Shown: one piece after another, positions 18,372-26,269 of the stretch
Position numbering within the stretch: position 1 is the stretch's first letter
Layout: every line of letters begins with the position of its first letter
Assembly (NCBI GenBank): GCA_007692495.1
Contig: REBZ01000125.1
Coordinates: 1 to 64,000 of the forward strand
Source: Alkalicoccus sp.
GTDB taxonomy: Bacteria; Bacillota; Bacilli; Bacillales; Salisediminibacteriaceae
Direction of reading: 5' to 3'
Length of the DNA stretch: 64,000 bases
Program-made: the position numbers and the translations under genes
Notes under the pieces: generated by a model
The model's database searches: none
What the model was told of the DNA's origin: nothing
Seen by the model: the letters and a program-made list of their open reading frames with translations, nothing else

Positions 18372-18727
18372 CCAGGCAGTAGATAAAGTGTTTTTTATGT
18401 ATAAATAGACGGTTTTCTGCTTGCGCCTTCCGGGGACGCTTTCCGGGCGGGCCGGCCTCAGCTAATTTCTTCCGCCCGCAGGTTGGAAGAAACGGATCTT
18501 CGCCTCGTCCTTGATCGCCCCGGAGTCGTCCCTGCGGCTGCAGCAGGGAAATAAGAAAAAGTATTTTACCATCCCCCCTTTATTGAAGCCGTTTTCTTCG
18601 ATAAAGAGATAGTTTTCCCTCCGTAACGGCGCAGGCCATACAGCTGAAGATCAGCCCCGCGTAGGGAAGAAGCTTATACACTGACTGGAATAAATATTCT
18701 GGACCGATCATTTAATCAACAAACTGA
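18372..18727 (-). repeat. Family 1 reference full-length copy
   Basis: Reverse strand: TTGTTGATTAAATGATCGG...GGGGCTGATCTTCAGCTGTATGGCCTGCGCCGTTACGGAGGGAAA...CTGCTGCAGCCGCAGGGACGACTCCGGGGCGATCAAGGACGAGGCGAAGATCCG...AGCTGAGGCCGGCCCGCCCGGAAAGCGTCCCCGGAAGGCGCAAGCAG... Confidence 0.9.
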
Positions 18728-18756
18728 AAAGGCCTCCTCGAAATGAGGAGGCCTTT
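18728..18756. terminator. Terminator hairpin, copy 2 of a duplicated terminator
   Basis: AAAGGCCTCCTC-gaaat-GAGGAGGCCTTT, identical to 18343-18371; probably serves usp on the minus strand. Confidence 0.85.
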
Positions 18757-18793
18757 CTGTGATACAAAACGAATTATTTACCCGGTCCTGCTG

Positions 18794-19264
18794 TTAAGCG
18801 TCGTTGCCTTCTCCCGGCTGTTCTGTTTCAGTACGGACAATCAGAACGTCACAGGCAGCGTGGCGTGTGATGTGCTCGGAAACACTTCCGATGAGGAAAC
18901 GTTCTACAGCGTTAAGACCCGTGGCGCCGGTTACAATTAAATCCACGTTATGTTTTTTAGCAACGTCCTTTGCAATTTTCACTTTCGGAGAACCGTAATC
19001 AAGTACGAGCGTGACATCTGTAACACCTTCTTTTTCAGCAAGACCTTTATACTCATTGAGCATATCTTTGGCATACTGCTCTGCCTCTGAAAAAATTGTT
19101 CTGTCGTAATGTTCTACTGATGCGAAAGTACGGGTGTCGACAATGTGGGTTAAAAGCAGCTTAGCTTCATGGTCTTTTGCCATAAGGGCAGCTTTTCGGA
19201 ATGCTCTTTTTGCTTCATCGGAACCATCAACTGCAACTAGAATTGTGTTATAACGAATAGACAA
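18794..19264 (-). CDS. Universal stress protein (UspA family)
   Basis: YNTILVAVDGSDEAKRAFRKAALMAK...DLIVTGATGLNAVERFLIGSVSEHITRHAACDVLIVR. Confidence 0.94.
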   Translation of the reverse strand: MSIRYNTILVAVDGSDEAKRAFRKAALMAKDHEAKLLLTHIVDTRTFASVEHYDRTIFSEAEQYAKDMLNEYKGLAEKEGVTDVTLVLDYGSPKVKIAKDVAKKHNVDLIVTGATGLNAVERFLIGSVSEHITRHAACDVLIVRTETEQPGEGNDA

Positions 19265-19445
19265 GACGATCTCCTCCCCATAATTACGATTGGATCTCCT
19301 AAAGGTATAATTAGAAAATCCTTCTGCATACTATTATCCCATAATTATGAAAATTAAACTAGTGTTATTTTCCAGCTCAAAGTATATCAGTTGAGAACGA
19401 AGGCTCTTTATATCACAATATATATCAGGAAGCTAACTTGTAAAG

Positions 19446-20219
19446 GTGGGAATGTCCGTGCGCCATGCGATTATCACAGCCGGGACAAAAGGGTTGGGAA
19501 AAAAAGTGACAGATGCACTCCTGGATAGAGGGTATTCTGTAACAGTCAACTACCGGTCCGATGAAAAAACAAAAGATGAAAGAAAAGAGGAATGGGCCTT
19601 TTTCGAAGACAGAGTGCAGTTTGTGCAGGGGGACGTTCAGAACAAAAGAGATCTGGAGCGTCTGACTGAAGCGGCGATTTCACGTTTCGGCAGAATCGAT
19701 CTGCTGATTCTTAATGCCGGACCTTACATTTTTGAGAGGAAGGCGCTTGCTGACTATGAGGAGGCAGAATGGCACAGTATGATTAATGGCAATTTAAATG
19801 CCGCTTTTTATATGCTTAAACTTGTAGTTCCTATTATGCGTAAACAACAGTTCGGCCGTATTGTGACGTTTGGTTTTCAGGGAGCTGACCATTCGCCGGG
19901 ATGGCTCTTCAGGGCTGCGTTTGCCGCTTCCAAGGCAGGGCTTGCTTCTTTGACGAAGTCTGTGTCCATTGAAGAAGCTCCAAACGGAATTACAGCGAAT
20001 ATGGTATGCCCGGGTGAGATTCTCGGAGAGATGAAAGAAGGGAGCATAGCAGATTCCAAAAAGCTTCCTGATGAACGCACACCGGTGGGGAGATCCGGGA
20101 CGGGGGAGGATATTGCAAGGACTGTGCTCTTTCTTACAGCTGATGACGCTGATATGATCACAGGAAGTGTCGTGGAAGTTACTGGAGGAATGGACGTTCT
20201 TCACAAACACCGTTCCTGA
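19446..20219 (+). CDS. SDR family oxidoreductase (YtkK-like)
   Basis: Rossmann ITAGTKGLGKKVTDALL; NAGPYIFERKAL; C-terminal ITGSVVEVTGGMDVLH. Confidence 0.88.
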   Translation: MGMSVRHAIITAGTKGLGKKVTDALLDRGYSVTVNYRSDEKTKDERKEEWAFFEDRVQFVQGDVQNKRDLERLTEAAISRFGRIDLLILNAGPYIFERKALADYEEAEWHSMINGNLNAAFYMLKLVVPIMRKQQFGRIVTFGFQGADHSPGWLFRAAFAASKAGLASLTKSVSIEEAPNGITANMVCPGEILGEMKEGSIADSKKLPDERTPVGRSGTGEDIARTVLFLTADDADMITGSVVEVTGGMDVLHKHRS

Positions 20220-20265
20220 TTCAGCACTCTCTTAAATTAGTGAAAGAGAGTGCTGACGGTACAAT

Positions 20266-20319
20266 AAAAAAGTCCCTCTGCAGAATGAGAGCTTGCTTCA
20301 TTCAGCGGGGGACTTTTTA
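20266..20319. terminator. Bidirectional terminator
   Basis: AAAAAGTCCC...GGGGGACTTTTT long imperfect stem between convergent genes. Confidence 0.75.
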
Positions 20320-20347
20320 AGTCTGTTGCCTGGACGTATACGGTTTC

Positions 20348-21448
20348 TTATTTTTCGGAAGGGATGACCTGGAGCTCTTTTGAAAAAGTGGTTAAAATAT
20401 GACTGCCATCTACTGTTACATGCAGATCATCCTCGATTCTTACACCGAAATGTCCCGGGAGGTAAATTCCCGGCTCAATGGTAAAAGCCATTCCTTCTTC
20501 CAGAATGCGGGTATTTTCTTCGTTCATCGACGGCAGCTCGTGAACCTCTATACCGATGCCGTGACCGATCCGATGCGGGAAGTAATCGCCAAACCCAGCC
20601 TGTTCGATCACTCCCCGGGCAGCTTTGTCGAGATTTCCTGCAGCAGTACCGGGTTTCACAAGAGCAAGGGCTGCCTCCTGTGCCTCAAGCACAGTGTTGT
20701 ATACGGTCCGCTGTTTTTCTGTCACGTGATCGAAAAAGACCGTTCTTGTAATATCGGAGGCATACCCGTTCCGGATGACGCCGAGATCAAAAAGGACGCT
20801 GTCTCCTTTTTGAAGTGTTCTGGAGCCTGGATTTCCGTGTGGATCGCCGCCTTTTTCACCGAATAATACCATCGTCGAAAAAGACATCTCCCTGATACCG
20901 CGGCGCTTCATTTCATATTCCACGGCTGCTACAACTTCCATTTCCGTGACGCCTTCCTTCAGGTGGGCAATGCCGGTTTCGATTCCGATGTCAGCAAAAG
21001 CAGCAGCTTCCTGCATAATGTGCAGTTCATCCGGATCTTTGATAAGTCGCTGCTCCAGTAAAAGGGCGTCTGCCTGGGCAAATTCTGCCTGTGGGACAGT
21101 TTCTTTCCACTTTTCCAGCCGAGCCCAGGAAATGGAGGATTCCAGAGCGATTTTGCGTGTAGGAATACTGGCTTCCTGAAGATACTCTCCAATTTTCACC
21201 CACGGATCTTCGGAGTCGGTATACCCGATTACTGGACCGTCCGTAAACACTTCTTTGATTTGATTAACTTCCATTGAAGGACAAACGACGGCAGTCCCTC
21301 CGTTTTTGAAAACAAGGGCTCCGAGCAGTCTTTCGTGGGGGTCGGCATCAAAGCCTGTCAAATAAAACACGTTGGGCCGTGTCTGGACCATTAAAATATC
21401 CCAGTCAGCGGCATTCATATACTCCTGAATTGATTGTATGCGGGGCAT
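20348..21448 (-). CDS. M24 family Xaa-Pro dipeptidase/aminopeptidase
   Basis: DSVLFDLGVIRNGYASDITRTVFF...HRIGHGIGIEVHELPSMNEENTRILEEGMAFTIEPGIYLPGHFGVRIEDD. Confidence 0.93.
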   Translation of the reverse strand: MPRIQSIQEYMNAADWDILMVQTRPNVFYLTGFDADPHERLLGALVFKNGGTAVVCPSMEVNQIKEVFTDGPVIGYTDSEDPWVKIGEYLQEASIPTRKIALESSISWARLEKWKETVPQAEFAQADALLLEQRLIKDPDELHIMQEAAAFADIGIETGIAHLKEGVTEMEVVAAVEYEMKRRGIREMSFSTMVLFGEKGGDPHGNPGSRTLQKGDSVLFDLGVIRNGYASDITRTVFFDHVTEKQRTVYNTVLEAQEAALALVKPGTAAGNLDKAARGVIEQAGFGDYFPHRIGHGIGIEVHELPSMNEENTRILEEGMAFTIEPGIYLPGHFGVRIEDDLHVTVDGSHILTTFSKELQVIPSEK

Positions 21449-21566
21449 TGATAAACTCCTTTCAGATTGGCAGTTACGGCTATCATATCATAAACCTATG
21501 CATATCTGACCGGGAAACAGGGTAAGGGAAATTGTGAATATTATTTACAGAAGGAGTGGGAAATTC

Positions 21567-22250
21567 ATGAAAGTATCTTATCACGGACATTCTGTCGTTA
21601 AAATCGAAACAAATGGTACGAATATTTTTATTGATCCTTTTATAACAGGCAACGAAACAACCGACTTGAAAGCGGATGACACAAAAGCTGATGTGATTCT
21701 TCTTACACATGGACACAATGATCATGTCGGCGATACGGTGGAAATGGCGAAGCGGAACGATGCACTCGTCGTAGCACCTTTCGAACTGGCCACATACCTA
21801 GGATTCCAGGGAGTGAATGCTCACCCGATGCATATCGGTGGAAAACACGAATTTGCTTTTGGACGTGTGGAGCTGACTCAGGCATTTCACGGTTCTGCCT
21901 ACACAGAAGAGGAAAACCAGCGCATCGTGTATACAGGCATGCCTGCCGGTATTGTCTTCTCAGCAGAAGGAAAAACAATTTATCATGCCGGAGACACCGG
22001 CCTGTTCTCCGATTTGAAGCTGATCGGCGAGAAGCATAATATTGATCTTGCATTTCTCCCGATCGGGGATAACTTCACGATGGGGCCTGAAGACGCCGCT
22101 CTCGCCGCAGAATGGGTGAAAGCAGATAAAGTTGTGCCGATCCATTTCAATACGTTCCCTGTCATTGAACAGGATCCACAGGCTTTTGTTGATTCACTTG
22201 AAAACACCGAGGGTATCGCTATGAAAGCTGGAGATGAACTGGAATTATAA
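21567..22250 (+). CDS. UPF0173 metal-dependent hydrolase (YtkL)
   Basis: [29 protein letters not shown]...[21 protein letters not shown]. Confidence 0.93.
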   Translation: MKVSYHGHSVVKIETNGTNIFIDPFITGNETTDLKADDTKADVILLTHGHNDHVGDTVEMAKRNDALVVAPFELATYLGFQGVNAHPMHIGGKHEFAFGRVELTQAFHGSAYTEEENQRIVYTGMPAGIVFSAEGKTIYHAGDTGLFSDLKLIGEKHNIDLAFLPIGDNFTMGPEDAALAAEWVKADKVVPIHFNTFPVIEQDPQAFVDSLENTEGIAMKAGDELEL

Positions 22251-22258
22251 GAATATGA

Positions 22259-22288
22259 AAAAGCTTCCCGGGCCCGGGAAGCTTTTTT
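22259..22288. terminator. Perfect 30-nt palindromic bidirectional terminator
   Basis: AAAAAGCTTCCCGGGCCCGGGAAGCTTTTT. Confidence 0.8.
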
Positions 22289-22292
22289 CAGA

Positions 22293-22976
22293 TCAGGGCA
22301 TAGGATCATTCGGGAACGGGGAGGTATTGTTCTCAAGGGAGTACAGTACTTCTTCGCTGTATCTATGGGCTGCGGAAACTGTTTCATCTTCCTCATCCGC
22401 ATATTTTTCCTGAAGGACCGGGTACAGCTCCTCCCAGATGACCGTGCGTGCGACATGGTCTCTGTCAAATTCCATAAAAAACTCTTCAAGCGTCATATCA
22501 AGGCCGTCAGCCATACCACGTATGGAAGCCGGCGTATTTGTTTCGTACAGCTCGATCTGGTAGGAGGCTTCTTCTTCGATCATTTCTTCGGATACTTCCA
22601 CTCCGTAATATTCTTTTGCATAGGAACGCCATTCTTTTTCAAACCGCATACGTTCCCTTGCTAGCTCGAGAATATCATCTGTAGTCCAGTTTTCGTTATA
22701 TTCGTGCATCTGAATATAATATCGGATGAACCATTTCTCCAGGTTCTCCCGCTCATAAGTAAATAAAGGTGCTGCATCCTGAAACACGTCACGTGCTTCT
22801 TCTGTCATGGAGGCGTAATGATCAGCCGTAAAACTGACTTCCTGTTCCCCGAAAATCAGTTCCACGGTGTCATCTTCATCTGCGTTCACTGGTTCGGATG
22901 GATCTTCCCCGCTGCAGGCGGCAGCAAATAGGAAAGCGGAAAAAGCAGTCAGCAGGAGCAGGCGCGGCTGGGGCAT
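22293..22976 (-). CDS. Putative lipoprotein with SurA_N-like segment, no PPIase domain apparent
   Basis: Signal peptide with lipobox FAAAC-SGED; helical acidic protein with YGVEVSEEMIEEEA. Confidence 0.7.
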   Translation of the reverse strand: MPQPRLLLLTAFSAFLFAAACSGEDPSEPVNADEDDTVELIFGEQEVSFTADHYASMTEEARDVFQDAAPLFTYERENLEKWFIRYYIQMHEYNENWTTDDILELARERMRFEKEWRSYAKEYYGVEVSEEMIEEEASYQIELYETNTPASIRGMADGLDMTLEEFFMEFDRDHVARTVIWEELYPVLQEKYADEEDETVSAAHRYSEEVLYSLENNTSPFPNDPMP

Positions 22977-23221
22977 AATACTAACCCTCCTGTCATCGTG
23001 TATTTATATTTAATCATTATACCCTTTTTAGAGTGCAAATATCGGCAAATATATAATTGATTGTAAAAATCTCAATTTTTCTGTGCTGACTGTCGGCATC
23101 CGCGAACTGGAAGGGAGACGGAAGCTACTTGAAGTATGCGTTTCAACCCCTTATACTTGTGTTAGTACAGAAGGCTGTAGGAACACTAAACAGTTTATGA
23201 AAAAGGATGTGTCGCCTTACT

Positions 23222-24529
23222 ATGACAAAGCACGAGCAGATATTACAGTTTATAAGATCTCTGGAAGTAGGGTATAAAATATCCGTCCGGCACATAGCGA
23301 AAGAACTTCACGTGAGTGAAGGAACGGCTTACCGTGCTATCAAAGATGCAGAAAATCAAGGACTCGTCAGTACGATAGAACGGGTGGGTACGATCCGGAT
23401 AGAAAAGAAGCAGAAAGATAACATCGAAAAACTGACATTTGCGGAAGTAGTGAAAATTGTAGAGGGAACCGTACTCGGCGGACGTAATGGATTATATAAA
23501 ACATTGAATAAATTTGTTATCGGGGCAATGAAGGCGGAAGCGATGATGCGTTACGTGGAAGCCGGAAACCTGCTTATCGTTGGAAACCGGGAGCAGGTGC
23601 ACCGGATGGCTCTGGAGGAAGGCTCAGCCGTGCTCATCACCGGCGGATTTGATGCCAGGGAGGAAGTAAAGCAGCTGGCGGACGAAAGAAACCTTCCCGT
23701 TATTTCAACCTCCTACGATACTTTTACAGTGGCCACGATGATTAACAGGGCGATTTATGACCAGCTGATTAAAAAAGAAATAATATCGGTGGAAGATATT
23801 TTAATTCCTTTAGACCGGACGGATCATCTGACGACAAACAACACCGTTGAAAAATACCAGTCGCTGAATCATCAGACCGGGCACAGCCGTTATCCTGTGA
23901 TGGATGAGGGCGGGAAGCTGCAGGGGATGGTGACAGCAAAAGATGTGATGGGCTCCAGCCCATTTACAGAAATTGAAAAAGTGATGACGAAACATCCAAT
24001 AACGGTTACAAGGCAGACGTCTGTTGCTTCCGCTGCCCATATGATGGTATGGGAAGGTATTGAGATGCTCCCGGTTATCGATTCGTCCCGGCAGCTTATC
24101 GGTGTCATCAGCCGGCAGGATGTGCTGAAAGCTCTGCAGATGATTCAGCGTCAGCCTCATATCGGTGACACGATTGAAGATCTTGTGACTCGTCATCTCG
24201 AAGACAAATCGGAAGGACGCAAAGCACATTACCAGCTGGAAGTAACTCCGCAGATGACAAGCCATCTAGGAACAATCTCTTACGGGGTAGTGACGACTAT
24301 CGTAACAGAATCCGCGAGCCGGGTACTCCGGAAATATAAAAAAGGGGATTTGGTGGTGGAAAATCTCACTCTCTTCTTCATGAAGCCGGTACAGATTGAC
24401 GCTCTTATTCATATTTATCCCCACGTCCTGGAAGTAGGGCGTAAATTCGGTAAAGTAGACGTAGAACTTTACTATGATGACCAGATCGTAGGCAAAGCAA
24501 TGCTTATGGCCCAGCTGATTGACCGGTAA
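23222..24529 (+). CDS. DRTGG/CBS/thioesterase-like regulatory protein (YtoI)
   Basis: MTKHEQILQFIRSLEVGYKISVRHIAKELHVSEGTAYRAIKDAENQGLVSTIERVGTIRIE; two CBS repeats; hot-dog-like C-terminus. Confidence 0.92.
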   Translation: MTKHEQILQFIRSLEVGYKISVRHIAKELHVSEGTAYRAIKDAENQGLVSTIERVGTIRIEKKQKDNIEKLTFAEVVKIVEGTVLGGRNGLYKTLNKFVIGAMKAEAMMRYVEAGNLLIVGNREQVHRMALEEGSAVLITGGFDAREEVKQLADERNLPVISTSYDTFTVATMINRAIYDQLIKKEIISVEDILIPLDRTDHLTTNNTVEKYQSLNHQTGHSRYPVMDEGGKLQGMVTAKDVMGSSPFTEIEKVMTKHPITVTRQTSVASAAHMMVWEGIEMLPVIDSSRQLIGVISRQDVLKALQMIQRQPHIGDTIEDLVTRHLEDKSEGRKAHYQLEVTPQMTSHLGTISYGVVTTIVTESASRVLRKYKKGDLVVENLTLFFMKPVQIDALIHIYPHVLEVGRKFGKVDVELYYDDQIVGKAMLMAQLIDR

Positions 24530-24640
24530 CCTCCGAGGGTGAATTATTTTAAGCATGGGGGCTGCGTCGGGGAGTGCAGGAAATACGTATTCAACCGATA
24601 GAATAATGATCCCGGGAAGACGACTTAATGAATACATTCA

Positions 24641-24675
24641 GGCCCGTCACCTGAAAGTGACGGGCCGGGTACTAT
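24641..24675. terminator. Terminator hairpin
   Basis: GGCCCGTCAC-ctgaaa-GTGACGGGCC, then T-rich; at the 3' end of the minus-strand ytpI. Confidence 0.6.
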
Positions 24676-24968
24676 TTTTCTTTTCTTTCCTGGAGAGCGA
24701 GTGGCTTGAAATGCTGATGACGCCTTATGCCGAAGTACAGGTTTACGCCTCCGAGCACGAGGAATATAAGGCCGACGACTGCGGCGGTAGTCGTCTGAAG
24801 ATTAATATAGCTGTTCACGCCGAACGTAATGATAAGAATGCTCAGGGCTATCGTTGCCTTTGCGCTGTAAAGCTCTCTCTCTCCGGGACCTTTTGTCCGG
24901 AGCTGAAGCACCTTGAAGTAAACGAACAGGACGAGGGAGCCGACTAAAAATACTGGGAAAATAACCAT
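24672..24968 (-). CDS. YtpI-like small membrane protein
   Basis: 98 aa, three hydrophobic segments, located between ytoI and nrnA as in B. subtilis. Confidence 0.8.
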   Translation of the reverse strand: MVIFPVFLVGSLVLFVYFKVLQLRTKGPGERELYSAKATIALSILIITFGVNSYINLQTTTAAVVGLIFLVLGGVNLYFGIRRHQHFKPLALQERKEK

Positions 24969-25060
24969 TATGTATACTCCTTTATAATTGATAGATCACG
25001 GTCTAATTGTAGCGGAGTCTGTATCAAGGTGCAACTGAAGGAATTAATGGAGGGGAAAGA

Positions 25061-26008
25061 ATGTCAGATAAAATAATGGAGAACATATGGAAGGCGGTCT
25101 CCGATTTTGAAACAATAATAATTCACCGTCACGTGCGTCCTGATCCGGACGCTGTAGGCTCGCAGGCCGCTCTGAAAGAAATGATCACTGCCACCTGGCC
25201 TGAGAAAAAGGTGCTGCTCGCAGGAGAAACTCAGCAGTCCCTGACTTTCCTGGCAGAGATGGATTCTCTGCAGGCGGCCGATTACGAAGAAGCTCTCGTC
25301 ATTGTATGCGATACAGCAAATACTGCAAGAGTCGATGGGGAAGAATGGGCCAAAGGCAAAAAGCTGATTAAAATTGATCACCACCCGGAAGTGGAGCGTT
25401 ATGGCAATTTTCAGTGGGTGATGACGGAGGCCAGTTCGACATGTGAGATGCTTTTTCTTCTCGCTGAACAGCTTGACGTGCCGCTTACTGACGAGGCGGC
25501 AAGGCTTTTATACGCTGGACTCGTAGCTGATACTGGAAGGTTTCGGTTCCCCAATACTACGCCGGCTTCGTTCTCTTGTGCCGGTAAGCTCATAGGCTAT
25601 AACTTCGATCGAAGCAGCCTTCTGAATAAAATGGAGGAAAAGTCGCAGGAAATTCTCCGTCTGGAAGGCTATGTACTTTCCACGGTGGAAGTAAGTGCCA
25701 ATGGCGCAGCACAGGTTATTCTTACGGAAGAAACACTCCGAAGCTTTTCTGTTACAGCAGAAGATACAGCAGCGGTAGTGAACAGTTTTTCTACTTTAAA
25801 GGGCTTGAAAGCCTGGGTCTTTTTTGTGGAGGAACCGGATATCATCCGTGTACGTATGCGTTCCAAAAAGCCGGAAATTCATGAGCTTGCAGCGGATCAC
25901 CAGGGCGGGGGCCACCCGATGGCCTCCGGGGCTAAAGCAGAAAGCTGGAAAGAAACCGAGGAGATTTTTCAAAAGCTTGATATTCTCTGCCGAGAAACTT
26001 CTTTGTAG
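25061..26008 (+). CDS. nrnA: Bifunctional oligoribonuclease/pAp phosphatase (DHH family)
   Basis: IIIHRHVRPDPDAVGSQAALKEMI...VIVCDTANTARVDG...KIDHHPE...GGGHPMASGA. Confidence 0.95.
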   Translation: MSDKIMENIWKAVSDFETIIIHRHVRPDPDAVGSQAALKEMITATWPEKKVLLAGETQQSLTFLAEMDSLQAADYEEALVIVCDTANTARVDGEEWAKGKKLIKIDHHPEVERYGNFQWVMTEASSTCEMLFLLAEQLDVPLTDEAARLLYAGLVADTGRFRFPNTTPASFSCAGKLIGYNFDRSSLLNKMEEKSQEILRLEGYVLSTVEVSANGAAQVILTEETLRSFSVTAEDTAAVVNSFSTLKGLKAWVFFVEEPDIIRVRMRSKKPEIHELAADHQGGGHPMASGAKAESWKETEEIFQKLDILCRETSL

Positions 26009-26103
26009 ATGTTTTTTGAAAAATCATGTGGAACACCTCCCTGCGGCTGGATGGGCAGAAATATTCACAGCTCCTGAGAAAACAATTTAAATTATTGTAC
26101 TGA

Positions 26104-26137
26104 GAGCCTGTCAGGCAGCACTTGACAGGCTCTTTTT
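26104..26137 (+). terminator. Rho-independent terminator of nrnA
   Basis: GAGCCTGTCA-n-TGACAGGCTCtttttc. Confidence 0.8.
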
Positions 26138-26225
26138 CTACAGGTGAAAAGGGTGTTTGTTTTTCTGCGGTGTGCTTGCATTTCATTTATTTAACCGGGA
26201 GAATATAAAAAGAAGTACATAGTTA

Positions 26226-26239
26226 GGAACGTTTGTTCG
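26226..26239 (+). promoter_or_regulatory. LexA/SOS-box-like sequence upstream of dnaE
   Basis: GGAACGTTTGTTCG contains GAAC-N4-GTTC, the Gram-positive SOS box core. Confidence 0.55.
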
Positions 26240-26269
26240 TGTTATGATGAAGGGAAAGGAGGGGGAGTT

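Noticed and set aside
18200-18757. CRISPR-like array from repeated hairpins
   Set aside because: Only two hairpin copies, unequal spacing, no spacers and no cas genes; better explained as duplicated terminator and repeat element.
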